The notes beneath the pieces are model-generated. The model worked only from the letters and a program-made list of their open reading frames with translations. It was not told where the DNA came from and did no database searches. 64,000 nucleotides of DNA from the NCBI RefSeq assembly GCF_004005495.1, contig NZ_RZYA01000013.1, positions 124,001 through 188,000 of the forward strand. The letters are read 5' to 3'. Positions 8,255 through 16,854 of the stretch are shown piece by piece; position 1 is the stretch's first letter; every line of letters starts with the position of its first letter. Source of the DNA: Streptomyces antnestii (lineage in GTDB: Bacteria > Actinomycetota > Actinomycetes > Streptomycetales > Streptomycetaceae). The position numbers were made by a program, and so were the translations under genes.

Positions 8255-8285
8255 CCCGTCCGCCACTGACCCGTCCGCCACTGCA
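8241..8285 (+). repeat. 15-bp triplication spanning the synthetase stop
   Basis: CCGTCTGCCACTGAC then two near-identical CCGTCCGCCACTGA(C/G) units in tandem; the first contains the gene's TGA stop, so the gene end has been locally amplified. Confidence 0.8.
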
Positions 8286-8298
8286 AGGAAAAGAGAAC

Positions 8299-9093
8299 AT
8301 GACCGAGTCCGAGACGATCCGGTGCGAGACGACCGACCACGTCACCTGGATCACGCTCAACCGGCCCGAGGCGATGAACGCGCTCACCTGGGACCAGCGC
8401 AACGAGATCATCGGCATCCTGGAGCACGCCTCCGCCGACCCGGACGTGCGCGCCGTGGTCCTCACCGCGACCGGGAAGGGCTTCTGCGCCGGCGCCGACC
8501 TGCGCGGCACCCCCGACACAGGGCCCCGCGTGCCCGGTGACGTGGCCCGCACGATCCGGCGGGGCGCGCAGCGGCTGACCGCCGCCGTCCTGGACTGCGA
8601 GAAGCCGGTGATCGCGGCGGTGAACGGGACGGCGGCCGGCATCGGCGCGCACCTGGCGCTCGCCTGCGACCTGGTGATCGCGGCGGAGTCCGCCCGGTTC
8701 ATCGAGGTCTTCGTGCGCCGTGGCCTGGTCCCCGACGGCGGCGGTGCCTATCTGCTCCCGCGGCTCGTCGGCCCGCAGCGGGCGAAGGAGCTGATGTTCT
8801 TCGGCGACGCGCTGTCCGCGCGCGACGCGGAGCGCCTGGGTCTCGTCAACCGTACGGTCCCGGACGAGGACCTGCGCAAGACGGCCGAGGAGTGGGCGAC
8901 GCGTCTCGCGAACGGCCCGACCCGCGCCATCGCCCTGACCAAGCAGCTGGTCAACGCCTCGCTGGAGTCGGACCGGGCGACCGCCTTCGCGGCGGAGGCT
9001 GCGGCGCAGGAGATCAACATGACGACACGGGACGCGCAGGAGGGTGTGGCGAGCTTCCGGGAGCGGCGCGACGCGTCGTACGAGGGCCGCTGA
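8299..9093 (+). CDS. Enoyl-CoA hydratase/isomerase family, PaaG-like
   Basis: 264 residues of crotonase fold. The oxyanion-hole segments are GKGFCAGADLRG (about residues 58-69) and NGTAAGIGAHLALACDL (about 109-125). The active-site loop reads FIEVFVRRGLVPDGGGAYLLPRLVG in order, with Asp in PDGG as in PaaG-type isomerases rather than the second Glu of classical hydratases, so isomerisation or ring-epoxide/oxepin chemistry is as likely as hydration (inference from family pattern). A weak AAGGAAAAG ribosome site precedes the ATG. It follows the acyl-CoA synthetase and is likely in its operon. Confidence 0.88.
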   Translation: MTESETIRCETTDHVTWITLNRPEAMNALTWDQRNEIIGILEHASADPDVRAVVLTATGKGFCAGADLRGTPDTGPRVPGDVARTIRRGAQRLTAAVLDCEKPVIAAVNGTAAGIGAHLALACDLVIAAESARFIEVFVRRGLVPDGGGAYLLPRLVGPQRAKELMFFGDALSARDAERLGLVNRTVPDEDLRKTAEEWATRLANGPTRAIALTKQLVNASLESDRATAFAAEAAAQEINMTTRDAQEGVASFRERRDASYEGR

Positions 9094-9125
9094 GCCGTAT
9101 CAACCCCGGTCGAGGCACTTCCCAT

Positions 9126-9140
9126 CTGACGATCCGTCAG
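9126..9140. promoter_or_regulatory. Operator D, flavin reductase promoter
   Basis: CTGACGATCCGTCAG, perfect 5-bp arms with a 5-bp spacer, 15-17 bases before the GTG/ATG starts at 9155/9158. TAAATC follows as a possible -10, so the transcript would have almost no leader (inference). Confidence 0.7.
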
Positions 9141-9154
9141 CTTAAATCGTAGGT

Positions 9155-9778
9155 GTGATGGGACATGCGGGAATGGCAGCCACGGTGGTCCGGTACCTCC
9201 GGGAGGTCGGCGCGCCCACGTCGGCCGGACCGGTGGAGGCACTGCCGCGTCCGGAACTACGAGCGGTGGGCGAGGACGAGCGGGCGCCCCTGGATCCCGG
9301 CGAGTTCCGCCGGGTCCTCGGTCACTTCGCCTCCGGCGTCACCATCATCACGGCGCCGCCGTCGGAGTCCGGCGCGCCCCCGGCGGGCTTCGCCTGCCAG
9401 TCCTTCTCCTCGCTCTCCCTCGACCCGCCCCTGATCGCGTTCATGGTGGCGCGTACGTCCACGACCTGGCCGCGCATCGCGGCGGCGGGTGTGTTCTGCG
9501 TGAACGTCCTCGGCGCGGACCAGGGCCCGTTGTGCCGCTCGTTCGCGGTGAGCGGCGCGGACAAGTTCGCGGGCGTCGACCACGACGCGGCGCCGGTCAC
9601 GGGTTCACCGCGGCTCGCGGGGGCGCCCGCATGGATCGACTGCACGATCCACGCGGTCCACACGGGCGGGGACCACCTGATCGTCGTGGGCCGGGTCGAG
9701 GCGCTCGGGACGGCGGCGGACGGCGACCGGTCCCCGCTGCTGTTCCACCAGGGGACGTTCGGCCGCTTCCAGGCCTGA
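9155..9778 (+). CDS. Flavin reductase domain protein (HpaC-like)
   Basis: About 207 residues from the GTG at 9155; ATG starts at 9158 and 9173 are alternatives. From about residue 50 it matches the FMN-binding flavin reductase domain: FRRVLGHFASGVTIIT, then GFACQSFSSLSLDPPLIAFMVARTSTTWPRI, and the C-terminal VGRVEALG...PLLFHQGTFGRF. Such proteins supply reduced flavin with NAD(P)H to a two-component monooxygenase. No obvious oxygenase subunit is in the window, so the partner may be outside it, or the protein may use another acceptor. It has its own operator and ends back-to-back with the MFS gene. Confidence 0.87.
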   Translation: MMGHAGMAATVVRYLREVGAPTSAGPVEALPRPELRAVGEDERAPLDPGEFRRVLGHFASGVTIITAPPSESGAPPAGFACQSFSSLSLDPPLIAFMVARTSTTWPRIAAAGVFCVNVLGADQGPLCRSFAVSGADKFAGVDHDAAPVTGSPRLAGAPAWIDCTIHAVHTGGDHLIVVGRVEALGTAADGDRSPLLFHQGTFGRFQA

Positions 9779-11161
9779 TCAGACGAGCAGGGCGGGCAGC
9801 GGGGCGTCGACGGTCCGGCGCCGGATGACCAGCGCCATCAGGGCCGCCGCCGCACACAGCGCGCCGGACGCGTACCAGACGACGTCGTAGTTGCCGAACG
9901 TGTCACGGGCGACGCCGCCGAGGAACGCGACGAGCGCGGCGCCCACCTGGTGCGAGGCGAGCACCCAGCCGAACACGATCGCGCTGTCCTCGCCGTAGTG
10001 CTCCCGGCACAGGGCGAGGGTGGGCGGCACGGTGGCGACCCAGTCGAGCCCGTAGAAGACGATGAAGAAGATCATCGGCGGGTGGACGGTCGGCGCGAGG
10101 AGCACCGGCAGGAACAGCAGGGAGATCCCGCGCAGCGCGTAGTACACCGCCAGCAGCCGCCGGGCGTCGAAGCGGTCGGTGAACCAGCCCGACGCGATGG
10201 TCCCGACGACGTCGAAGATCCCCACGACGGCGAGGAGCGAGGCGGCGGCGGTGATCGGCATGCCGTGGTCGTGCGCGGCCGGCACGAAGTGCGTCTGGAT
10301 GAGCCCGTTCGTGGACGCGCCGCAGATCGCGAAGGTCCCGGCGAGCAGCCAGAAGGGGCCGGTGCGGACGGCCCTGGCCAGCACGCCCACCGTCCGGCGC
10401 GCGGCACCGGTGACGGGCGGGGGCTTCTCCACGAACTTCTCGGCGCCGTACGGCGTGCTCCCCACGTCGGCCGGGTGGTCGCGCAGCAGCAGCCACACGA
10501 AGGGCACGACGGCCAGCGCCGCGAGCGCCACCGTCACGGCCGCGGGCCGCCAGTCGTGCTTCTCGACGATCCAGGAGAGCAGCGGCAGGAAGATGAGCTG
10601 CCCCGACGCGGACGCGGCGGTGAGGATGCCGGTCACGAGCCCGCGCCGGGCGGTGAACCACCGGTTGGTGACGGTCGCGGCGAACGCGAGGGCCATCGAA
10701 CCGGAGCCGAGCCCGACGAGAAGGCCCCAGCACAGCAGGAGCTGCCAGGCCGAGTCCATCCACACGGTGAGCCCTGAGCCGCAGGCGATGACGACGAGGG
10801 CGGCGGCGACCACGCGCCGGATGCCGAACCGGTCCATGAGCGCGGCGGCGAAGGGCGCGGTCAGGCCGTACAGGGCGAGGTTGATGGAGACGGCGAGCCC
10901 GATGGTCCCCCGGGACCAGCCGAACTCCGCGTGGAGCGGGTCGATCAGCAGCCCCGGCAGGGACCGGAAGGCGGCGGCGCCGATGATCGTCACGAAGGTG
11001 ACGGCAGCCACGAACCAGGCGCGGTGGATACGGGGACGGGGGTGGGGCGGGTGTGGGGCATCCGCGCCGGGCGCGCCCGGGGTGGCGGCTCCGGCGTCAC
11101 TGGGGGTGTCGGTTCCGGCGTCGCCGGGGGTGTCGGTTCTCTGCGTCACAGCACACAGCAT
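9779..11161 (-). CDS. MFS transporter
   Basis: About 460 residues from the ATG at 11161 (a GTG at 11149 is also possible). After a Pro/Thr/Gly-rich cytosolic N-terminus, about 12 hydrophobic segments follow, beginning AWFVAAVTFVTIIGAAAFRS, with the loop-2/3 motif MDRFGIRRVVAAALVV characteristic of MFS and the second-half counterpart FTDRFDARRLLAVYY. Resembles monocarboxylate/oxalate-formate type carriers. It could import the substrate of the surrounding degradation genes or its acid, but no operator of the local family is seen before it. Divergent from the GlxA-type regulator with about 75 bases between, which makes regulation by that neighbour plausible. Confidence 0.87.
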   Translation of the reverse strand: MLCAVTQRTDTPGDAGTDTPSDAGAATPGAPGADAPHPPHPRPRIHRAWFVAAVTFVTIIGAAAFRSLPGLLIDPLHAEFGWSRGTIGLAVSINLALYGLTAPFAAALMDRFGIRRVVAAALVVIACGSGLTVWMDSAWQLLLCWGLLVGLGSGSMALAFAATVTNRWFTARRGLVTGILTAASASGQLIFLPLLSWIVEKHDWRPAAVTVALAALAVVPFVWLLLRDHPADVGSTPYGAEKFVEKPPPVTGAARRTVGVLARAVRTGPFWLLAGTFAICGASTNGLIQTHFVPAAHDHGMPITAAASLLAVVGIFDVVGTIASGWFTDRFDARRLLAVYYALRGISLLFLPVLLAPTVHPPMIFFIVFYGLDWVATVPPTLALCREHYGEDSAIVFGWVLASHQVGAALVAFLGGVARDTFGNYDVVWYASGALCAAAALMALVIRRRTVDAPLPALLV

Positions 11162-11235
11162 CCGATCAAGGGGCCCGCCAGGGCGAGTGGCCCGAAAGTC
11201 ATCCTTCGCTAGGATCGGGCCATACACTCGGAGTC

Positions 11236-12243
11236 ATGCCGGAGACTCCCGCCCGCCTCACGAAGCGCCCCCACCGCGTGGCCGTCCTCGCCCTCGACGG
11301 CGTGATGCCCTTCGAACTCGGCATCGCACAGCGCATCTTCGGCCGCGCCAGGGACGCCGGGCACAACCCGCTCTACGAGGTCGTGACGTGCTCGGTCAGG
11401 GAGCCGGGCCTCGTGGAGTCGGACGCCGACTTCGCCGTCCAGGTCAGGAACGGCCCGGAGGCCCTCGCCACCGCCGACACCCTCGTGGTGCCGACGTCGT
11501 ACGAGCTGGGTCCCGTCTACGAGGAGGGCGTCCTCACCGACGAGCTGGCGGCGGCCTTCGAGCTGCTCAGGCCCGGCACGCGCCTCGTGTCGATCTGCAC
11601 CGGCAGCTATGTGCTCGCGGCGGCCGGCTTCCTGGACGGGCGGCCCGCGACCACGCACTGGGCGAACGCGGAGCACTTCCAGCGGCTCTTCCCCGAGGTC
11701 AGGGTCGACGCGGACGTCCTGTTCATCGACGACGGGGACGTCCTGACGTCGGCAGGGGTCGCCGCGGGCATCGACCTGTGCCTGCACCTGGTCCGCCGCG
11801 ACCACGGCACGGCGGTGGCCAACGACGTGGCCCGCCGCACCCTCGTCCCGCCCCACCGCGACGGCGGGCAGGCCCAGTACATCCACCGTCCCGTCCCCGA
11901 GCCGCAGCTGGCGACCACGACGAAGTCCCGCGCCTGGGCCCTCGCCCGTCTCCACGAACCGCTCCAGCTACGGGACCTGGCCGAGCAGGAGTCGATGTCC
12001 GTACGGACCTTCACGCGCCGCTTCCGCGAGGAGGCCGGTGTCAGCCCGGGCCAGTGGCTCACCCAGCAGCGGATCGAGCGGGCCCGGCACCTCCTGGAGT
12101 CGAGCGACCTGACGATGGACCAGGTGGCGCGCGAGTCGGGCTTCGGCACGGCCCAGTCGATGAGAGCGCACCTCCAGGCGGCCCTCGGCGTGACGCCCAC
12201 CGCCTACCGCCGCACGTTCCACGCGACGAACGGCGGGGCGTAG
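11236..12243 (+). CDS. GlxA-family transcriptional regulator (DJ-1/PfpI plus AraC HTH)
   Basis: 335 residues starting at the ATG with CGGAG five bases upstream. Residues about 14-180 form a DJ-1/PfpI-like domain with the nucleophile-elbow segment SICTGSYVLAAAGFLDG (Cys retained) and later HWAN. Residues about 215-330 form an AraC-type double HTH (LRDLAEQESMSVRTFTRRFREEAG; GQWLTQQRIERARHLLE; MDQVARESGFGTAQSMRAHLQ). Proteins of this type regulate catabolic or transport genes in response to small metabolites. It is divergent from the MFS gene, its probable target. It ends in a convergent arrangement with the alcohol dehydrogenase. Confidence 0.9.
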   Translation: MPETPARLTKRPHRVAVLALDGVMPFELGIAQRIFGRARDAGHNPLYEVVTCSVREPGLVESDADFAVQVRNGPEALATADTLVVPTSYELGPVYEEGVLTDELAAAFELLRPGTRLVSICTGSYVLAAAGFLDGRPATTHWANAEHFQRLFPEVRVDADVLFIDDGDVLTSAGVAAGIDLCLHLVRRDHGTAVANDVARRTLVPPHRDGGQAQYIHRPVPEPQLATTTKSRAWALARLHEPLQLRDLAEQESMSVRTFTRRFREEAGVSPGQWLTQQRIERARHLLESSDLTMDQVARESGFGTAQSMRAHLQAALGVTPTAYRRTFHATNGGA

Positions 12244-12247
12244 TCGG

Positions 12248-12267
12248 CGGGCGTCACGTCACGCCCG
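12248..12267. terminator. Bidirectional terminator hairpin
   Basis: CGGGCGT-CACGTC-ACGCCCG, 7-bp stem, 6-base loop, between two convergent stops at 12243 and 12275. Confidence 0.55.
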
Positions 12268-12274
12268 GCGCGGG

Positions 12275-13324
12275 TCAGAACACCAGCACCCCGCGTGCCA
12301 CCTTCCCCTGTTCCGCGTCCTCGACGGCCTTCGCGAAGTCCTCGACCGGGTACGTCTCCGTGACCAGCTCGTCGAGCAGCAGCTTGCCCTGCCGGTACAG
12401 GTCGGCGTAGAGCCTGATGTCGCGCTGGGGGCGGGAGGAGCCGTAGCGGCAGCCCAGGACGGACTTGTCGAGGAAGAGCTGGGCGGGGACGAAGGACGCC
12501 TCCGCGTCGGCGGCCGGCATGCCGAGGAGGATGGCCTGGCCGTGCCGGTCGAGGAGTTCGATGGCCTTCCGGATCAGCGCGACATGGCCGACGCACTCGA
12601 AGACGTGGTCGGCGCCCGTGGGCAGAATGTCCCGGACGGCGTCGGCCGAGGTGAGGAACTCGGTGGCGCCGAACTGCCGGGCCACCGCCTCCTTGTCCGG
12701 GTTCGTGTCGACGGCGACGATCTTCGAGGCGCCGGCGATCCGCGCGCCCTGGAGCACGTTGAGGCCGATGCCGCCGGTCCCGATGACGACGACGCTCTCG
12801 CCCTGGCCGACACGCGCCCGGTTGAGTACGGCGCCGACGCCGGTCAGGACGCCGCAGCCCATGAGCGCGGCCGACGTGAGCGGGATGTCGCCGGGGATGG
12901 GCACGGCCTGCACGGCCTTGACGACGGTCCGCTCGGCGAACGACGAGTTCGCGGCGAACTGGAAGAGCGGGGTGCCGCCCCGCGAGAACGGCCGCGTGGG
13001 CCGCCCGATCGCCTTGCGGCACATGGTGGGCCGGCCCCGGTCGCAGTCCTCGCAGGCACCGCAGTTGGCGAGCGTGGACAGCGCCACATGGTCGCCCGGC
13101 TTCACATGCGTGACGCCCGCGCCCACCGCCTCCACGATCCCCGCGCCCTCGTGCCCGAGCACGACCGGCACCGGGAACGGGATCGTCCCGTCGATCACCG
13201 ACAGGTCGCTGTGGCAGAGCCCCGCGGCGGCGACGTCGACAAGGACCTCCCCCGGCCCCGGATCACGTATCTCGAGATCGCCGACGACGTCCGCACGGAC
13301 CCCGTCGAACACGACACCCCTCAT
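12275..13324 (-). CDS. Zn-dependent alcohol dehydrogenase (NDMA-type/class III-like)
   Basis: 349 residues from the ATG at 13324, which overlaps the preceding TGA (ATGA). The medium-chain dehydrogenase pattern is complete: catalytic zinc ligand in AAGLCHSDLSV (about residue 37), GHEGAGIVEAVG, the structural-zinc loop NCGACEDCDRGRPTMC (four Cys), and the nucleotide-binding VIGTGGIGLNVLQGAR followed by Asp in IVAVDTN, indicating NAD(H) preference. Resembles mycothiol/NDMA-type alcohol dehydrogenases of actinomycetes. The substrate is unknown; it is coupled to an acyl-CoA dehydrogenase and an SDR. Confidence 0.9.
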   Translation of the reverse strand: MRGVVFDGVRADVVGDLEIRDPGPGEVLVDVAAAGLCHSDLSVIDGTIPFPVPVVLGHEGAGIVEAVGAGVTHVKPGDHVALSTLANCGACEDCDRGRPTMCRKAIGRPTRPFSRGGTPLFQFAANSSFAERTVVKAVQAVPIPGDIPLTSAALMGCGVLTGVGAVLNRARVGQGESVVVIGTGGIGLNVLQGARIAGASKIVAVDTNPDKEAVARQFGATEFLTSADAVRDILPTGADHVFECVGHVALIRKAIELLDRHGQAILLGMPAADAEASFVPAQLFLDKSVLGCRYGSSRPQRDIRLYADLYRQGKLLLDELVTETYPVEDFAKAVEDAEQGKVARGVLVF

Positions 13325-14523
13325 GACGACTCCCTCGTCTCCCTGGGCAGCCCGAGCACGCGCTCGGCGATGATGTTGCGCTGGATCTCGTCCGAGCCGC
13401 CGTAGATCGTGTCGGCCCGGCTGAACAGGAAAAGACGCTGCGCGGCGTCGAGTTCGTACGGGCTTGCGGGGGTCCAGTCCCCGGGCCCGGCCGCCGCGTG
13501 CGCGCCCCGCGCCTGGAGGGCGAGTTCGCCGAGGCGCTGGTGCCAGCGGCCCCACAGGAGCTTGGCGACGCTCGGGGCGCCGGGGTCCTGCGCGCCGCCG
13601 AGGGTGCGCAGGGCGTTCCACCGCATGACGCGCAGCTCGGCCCACTGCCGGACGAGGCGGTCCCGGAGGAGCGGGTCGCCGGCCGCGCCCGTGCGCACGG
13701 CCGTGGTGACGACCTCGGCGAGTTCGGCGGCGAAACCGATCTGCTGGGCGAGCGTCGAGACGCCGCGCTCCAGGGCGAGCAGCCCCATGGCGACCTGCCA
13801 GCCGTTCCCCTCACCGCCCACGACGTGCTCCACGCGCGCGTGCGCCCCGTCGAAGAACACCTCGTTGAACTCGCTCGTGCCGGTCAGCTGCCGGATGGGC
13901 CGCACCTCGATACGGCCCGGCTGGTCCATCGGCACGAGCAGGAACGACAGGCCGTGATGGCGCCGCGACCCGGCCCCGGTGCGCGCGAGCACGAAGCACC
14001 AGGCGGCCTCGTGCGCGAGCGACGTCCACACTTTCTGGCCAGTCACGCGGTACGTGTCCCCGTCGCGCACGGCGGTCGTGCGCAGGTTCGCGAGGTCGGA
14101 GCCGGCGCCGGGCTCGCTGTAGCCCTGGCACCACAGCTCATCGCCGGAGGCGACCGCGGGCAGGAAACGCTTCTGCTGCGCCTCGTCGCCGTACGCGATC
14201 AGGGTCGGGGCGAGCAGGTTCTCGCCGATGTGCCCGTGGCGTGCGGGCGCGCGGGCCCGCACGTACTCCTCGGCCCAGACGACCTGCTGGGTCAGCGAGG
14301 CGGTGCGGTTGCCGTACCCGCCGCGCTGCCAGCCGAGCCCGATCCACCCGGCCGCGCCCAGCTCCCGCTCCCAGGCCCGCCGCAGCGCGGTGTCCTCGTG
14401 CTCGCTGCCGGGCCCGCCGCGCCCCTGGGCCCCGGCGTACTCGCCGGTGAGATGCTCCGCGAGCCAGGAGCGGACCTCCCGCCGGAACGCCTCGTCCTCA
14501 TCCCCGAACCCGAACTCCACCAC
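13321..14523 (-). CDS. Acyl-CoA dehydrogenase family protein
   Basis: 400 residues. Full-length features: N-terminal helices starting VEFGFGDEDEAFRREVRSWLAEHL, the FAD/substrate segment WCQGYSEPGAGSDLANLRT (about residues 130-148), the middle beta domain (GQKVWTSLAHEAAWCFVLAR), and C-terminal YGGSDEIQRNIIAERVLGLPRE. This subgroup (FadE29/ChsE-like) often pairs with a second subunit. It sits between the SDR (12 bases upstream) and the alcohol dehydrogenase (4-base overlap) in one minus-strand operon led by operator E. Substrate unknown. Confidence 0.92.
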   Translation of the reverse strand: MVEFGFGDEDEAFRREVRSWLAEHLTGEYAGAQGRGGPGSEHEDTALRRAWERELGAAGWIGLGWQRGGYGNRTASLTQQVVWAEEYVRARAPARHGHIGENLLAPTLIAYGDEAQQKRFLPAVASGDELWCQGYSEPGAGSDLANLRTTAVRDGDTYRVTGQKVWTSLAHEAAWCFVLARTGAGSRRHHGLSFLLVPMDQPGRIEVRPIRQLTGTSEFNEVFFDGAHARVEHVVGGEGNGWQVAMGLLALERGVSTLAQQIGFAAELAEVVTTAVRTGAAGDPLLRDRLVRQWAELRVMRWNALRTLGGAQDPGAPSVAKLLWGRWHQRLGELALQARGAHAAAGPGDWTPASPYELDAAQRLFLFSRADTIYGGSDEIQRNIIAERVLGLPRETRESS

Positions 14524-14535
14524 ACGCCTCCGCCG

Positions 14536-15447
14536 TCACTGGTTGGGGCGCGCTTTCGCCGCGGCGGCCTCGGCCATCGCCTCCAGCTGCGCGAGCATCG
14601 GCATGGGGTCGGTGCCCACCGTCCCGGGCAGGAAGTCCGCGATCCGCTCGGGTGTCCACGCGCCGTCCGCGTAGCCCGCGCGCAGTTCCCGCGGCTGCGC
14701 CCACACGGCGATCTTGGGTCCGGCGATCGTGTAGACCTGCCCGGTGATCTTCTCGGCGCGGGCCCGCTCGCTGAGCAGGTAGACGACGAGCGCGGCGACG
14801 TCCTCCGGCTCCCCGATCTCCTTGAGCTCCATGGGCACGTTCGCCGACATGCGCGTACGGGCGACGGGTGCGACGGCGTTCGCCGTGACGCCGTACTTGT
14901 GCAGGCCGAGGGCGGCGCTGCGCACGAGCGAGATGATCCCGCCCTTGGCGGCGCTGTAGTTGGCCTGCGCCACGGATCCCTGGTGGTTGCCGCTGGTGAA
15001 GCCGATGAGCGTGCCCGTGCCCTGCTTGCGCATGACGGCGGACGCGGCACGGAACACGGTGAACGTGCCCTTCAGGTGCGTGGCGACCACCGGGTCCCAC
15101 TCCTGCTCGGACATGTTGAACAGCATCCGCTCGCGCAGGATCCCGGCGACGCAGACGACGCCGTCGATCCGCCCGTACTCGGCGAGCGCCACGTCGACGA
15201 TGCGCTGGCCGCCCTCCATGGTCGAGATGTCGTCGGCGACGGCCACGGCCTCGCCGCCGGCCGCCTCGATCTCCTTGACGACGGACTCGGCGATCTCGCT
15301 CGCCGGTTCGCCGCCCTCGATGGACACGCCGTAGTCGTTGACGACGACCCGTGCGCCCTCGGCGGCACAGGCGAGGGCGACGGCCCTGCCGATGCCGCGC
15401 CCGGCGCCGGTGACGGCGACCACCTTGCCTGCCAAGAAGTTCCCCAC
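14536..15447 (-). CDS. SDR-family oxidoreductase (MFE-2-like 3-hydroxyacyl-CoA dehydrogenase)
   Basis: 303 residues from a GTG with AAGGGG six bases upstream. NAD(P)-binding TGAGRGIGRAVAL is at about residues 13-25, with Asp after the second strand (VVVNDYG). The catalytic Ser and YSAAK are in GFTSGNHQGSVAQANYSAAKGG (about 146-167). The long C-terminal tail (AWTPERIADFLPGTVGTDPMPML) and the NDYG start match the dehydrogenase part of peroxisomal-type multifunctional enzymes and actinomycete 3-hydroxyacyl-CoA dehydrogenases. First gene of the operon SDR - acyl-CoA dehydrogenase - alcohol dehydrogenase; operator E lies directly upstream. Confidence 0.9.
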   Translation of the reverse strand: MGNFLAGKVVAVTGAGRGIGRAVALACAAEGARVVVNDYGVSIEGGEPASEIAESVVKEIEAAGGEAVAVADDISTMEGGQRIVDVALAEYGRIDGVVCVAGILRERMLFNMSEQEWDPVVATHLKGTFTVFRAASAVMRKQGTGTLIGFTSGNHQGSVAQANYSAAKGGIISLVRSAALGLHKYGVTANAVAPVARTRMSANVPMELKEIGEPEDVAALVVYLLSERARAEKITGQVYTIAGPKIAVWAQPRELRAGYADGAWTPERIADFLPGTVGTDPMPMLAQLEAMAEAAAAKARPNQ

Positions 15448-15469
15448 GTCCGGCCCCTTCCCGCGGTTT

Positions 15470-15484
15470 CTGACGGACCGTTAG
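15470..15484. promoter_or_regulatory. Operator E in divergent SDR/cyclase promoter
   Basis: CTGACGGACCGTTAG, one mismatch from the CTGAC-N5-GTCAG palindrome. It lies in the 84-bp gap between two divergent genes and could control both. TAGATT at 15482-15487 is a plausible -10 for the rightward gene. Confidence 0.62.
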
Positions 15485-15531
15485 ATTTTATGACCTGATC
15501 GATGCCGGAAGACAAGCCCCGGGGAGTACTC

Positions 15532-16458
15532 ATGTCGATGCCAGCCGAGTTCCAGGACATAGCCAAGCGGGTCAACAACTGGGGGCGTTGGGGCGCCGAC
15601 GACGAGATCGGCACCCTCAACCTGGTGACCGACGACGTCGTCCGCGAGGCCGCGGCGACCGTCCGCACCGGCCGCCGGGTGGCGCTCGCGCTGCCCCTCC
15701 AGGAGGACGGCGTACAGACGGGGATGATCCGCGGCCGGATCAACCCGCACCACACCATGGTCCAGATCAACCAGGAGCTGTTCGGCCCCGGCACCGTCGC
15801 CACCAGCGACGACTCCGTGACCATGGCGCTCCAGACGGCCACCCACTGGGACGCCCTCACGCACGTCTCGCACTCGGGCCGCATCTACAACGGCCGCCCC
15901 GCCGACACGATCACGGCGCACGGCGGCGCGCAGTTCAGCGGCATCGACAAGGCCCCGTACGTCGTCTCGCGCGGTGTCCTGCTCGACGTCGCGGCGGCGA
16001 AGGGGGTGGACCGGCTGCCGGGCGACCACGCGGTGACGCCCGAAGACCTCGCGGAGGCCGAGGAGTTCGGCCGGGTCACGGTCCGCGCCGGCGACATCGT
16101 CCTGGTGCGCACCGGCCAGGTCCAGACGTATCTGGCGGGCGACAAGCACGGTTACGGCTATCCGTCGCCCGGCCTGTCGATCCGTACGCCCGAGTGGTTC
16201 CACGCGCGCGACGTGGCCGCCGTCGCCAACGACACGCTCACCTTCGAGATCTTCCCGCCGGAACACGAGAACCTCTGGCTCCCCGTGCACGCCCTCGACC
16301 TGGTCGAGATGGGCATGCTCCAGGGCCAGAACTGGAATCTGGAGAACTTGTCCACAGCCTGTGCACAAGAGTCCCGCTACGCGTTCCTGCTGTCGGCGAT
16401 GCCCGAGCCGTTCGTGGGCGGCACCGGCACACCGGTGGCCCCGGTAGCGATCCTCTGA
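15532..16458 (+). CDS. Cyclase-family (kynurenine formamidase-like) metal hydrolase
   Basis: 308 residues from the ATG at 15532, preferred over the in-frame ATG at 15502 because GGGGAG lies five bases before it. The metal-binding cyclase signature is present as ATHWDALTHVSHSGRIYNG (about residues 99-117), a variant of HxGTHxDxPxH, with TAHGGAQFSGI afterwards. These Mn/Zn enzymes hydrolyse amide, ester or lactone/ring C-C linkages; many catabolic islands contain one. The substrate is unknown; the context suggests ring or lactone opening. Divergent from the SDR operon through operator E. Confidence 0.87.
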   Translation: MSMPAEFQDIAKRVNNWGRWGADDEIGTLNLVTDDVVREAAATVRTGRRVALALPLQEDGVQTGMIRGRINPHHTMVQINQELFGPGTVATSDDSVTMALQTATHWDALTHVSHSGRIYNGRPADTITAHGGAQFSGIDKAPYVVSRGVLLDVAAAKGVDRLPGDHAVTPEDLAEAEEFGRVTVRAGDIVLVRTGQVQTYLAGDKHGYGYPSPGLSIRTPEWFHARDVAAVANDTLTFEIFPPEHENLWLPVHALDLVEMGMLQGQNWNLENLSTACAQESRYAFLLSAMPEPFVGGTGTPVAPVAIL

Positions 16459-16854
16459 GGTCCTGACACACCTACCGCGTACGGGAGTTCAGAACCGGAC
16501 GGCGCTGCGAGCGCACCGCCGTCCGGCCCCCGGCGCCCGGGCCCTGCTCCCCCGGACCCCTCGGGAGAGCCGGCCGCCGCGGCACGACCCGTACTCGCCG
16601 AGGGCCCCCGTCACCGGGACCCTTGGCGTCCCCTCGCCACGAATCGCTGACCACAAGCGTGATCAAACGGACACCCGACGTCAACACCAGCGCGGAGATT
16701 TGCCAGTTATGTGACATTTGTGACGGCGTACGACGGCGCGCGCAAGGGGACGGAACGGGTGCACGAAGGGGCGTGCGACGGACGTACGGCGGGCGTGCGA
16801 CGGGGGTGAGGCAGGGCGTACGGCAGGGCGTGCGGCGGGACGCGGTCCCGCCGA
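16459..16854. other. Intergenic stretch between convergent genes
   Basis: 396 bases without a convincing gene. It contains a terminator-like hairpin near its left end, then a segment with two direct TGTGAC copies (TATGTGACATTTGTGACGG, about 16708-16726), and a G-rich imperfect repeat of GGCGTACGGCGGGCGTGCG type (about 16780-16845). Reading frames here show biased Arg/Pro/Gly composition and no domain. Confidence 0.6.
16495..16529. terminator. Terminator hairpin after cyclase gene
   Basis: CCGGACGGC ... GCCGTCCGG, 9-bp stem with a GC-rich 14-base loop, just after the rightward stop. Confidence 0.55.

Noticed and set aside
16700..16730. CRP-type site from the TGTGAC direct repeats
   Set aside because: Direct rather than inverted, between convergent genes, and no promoter is nearby.
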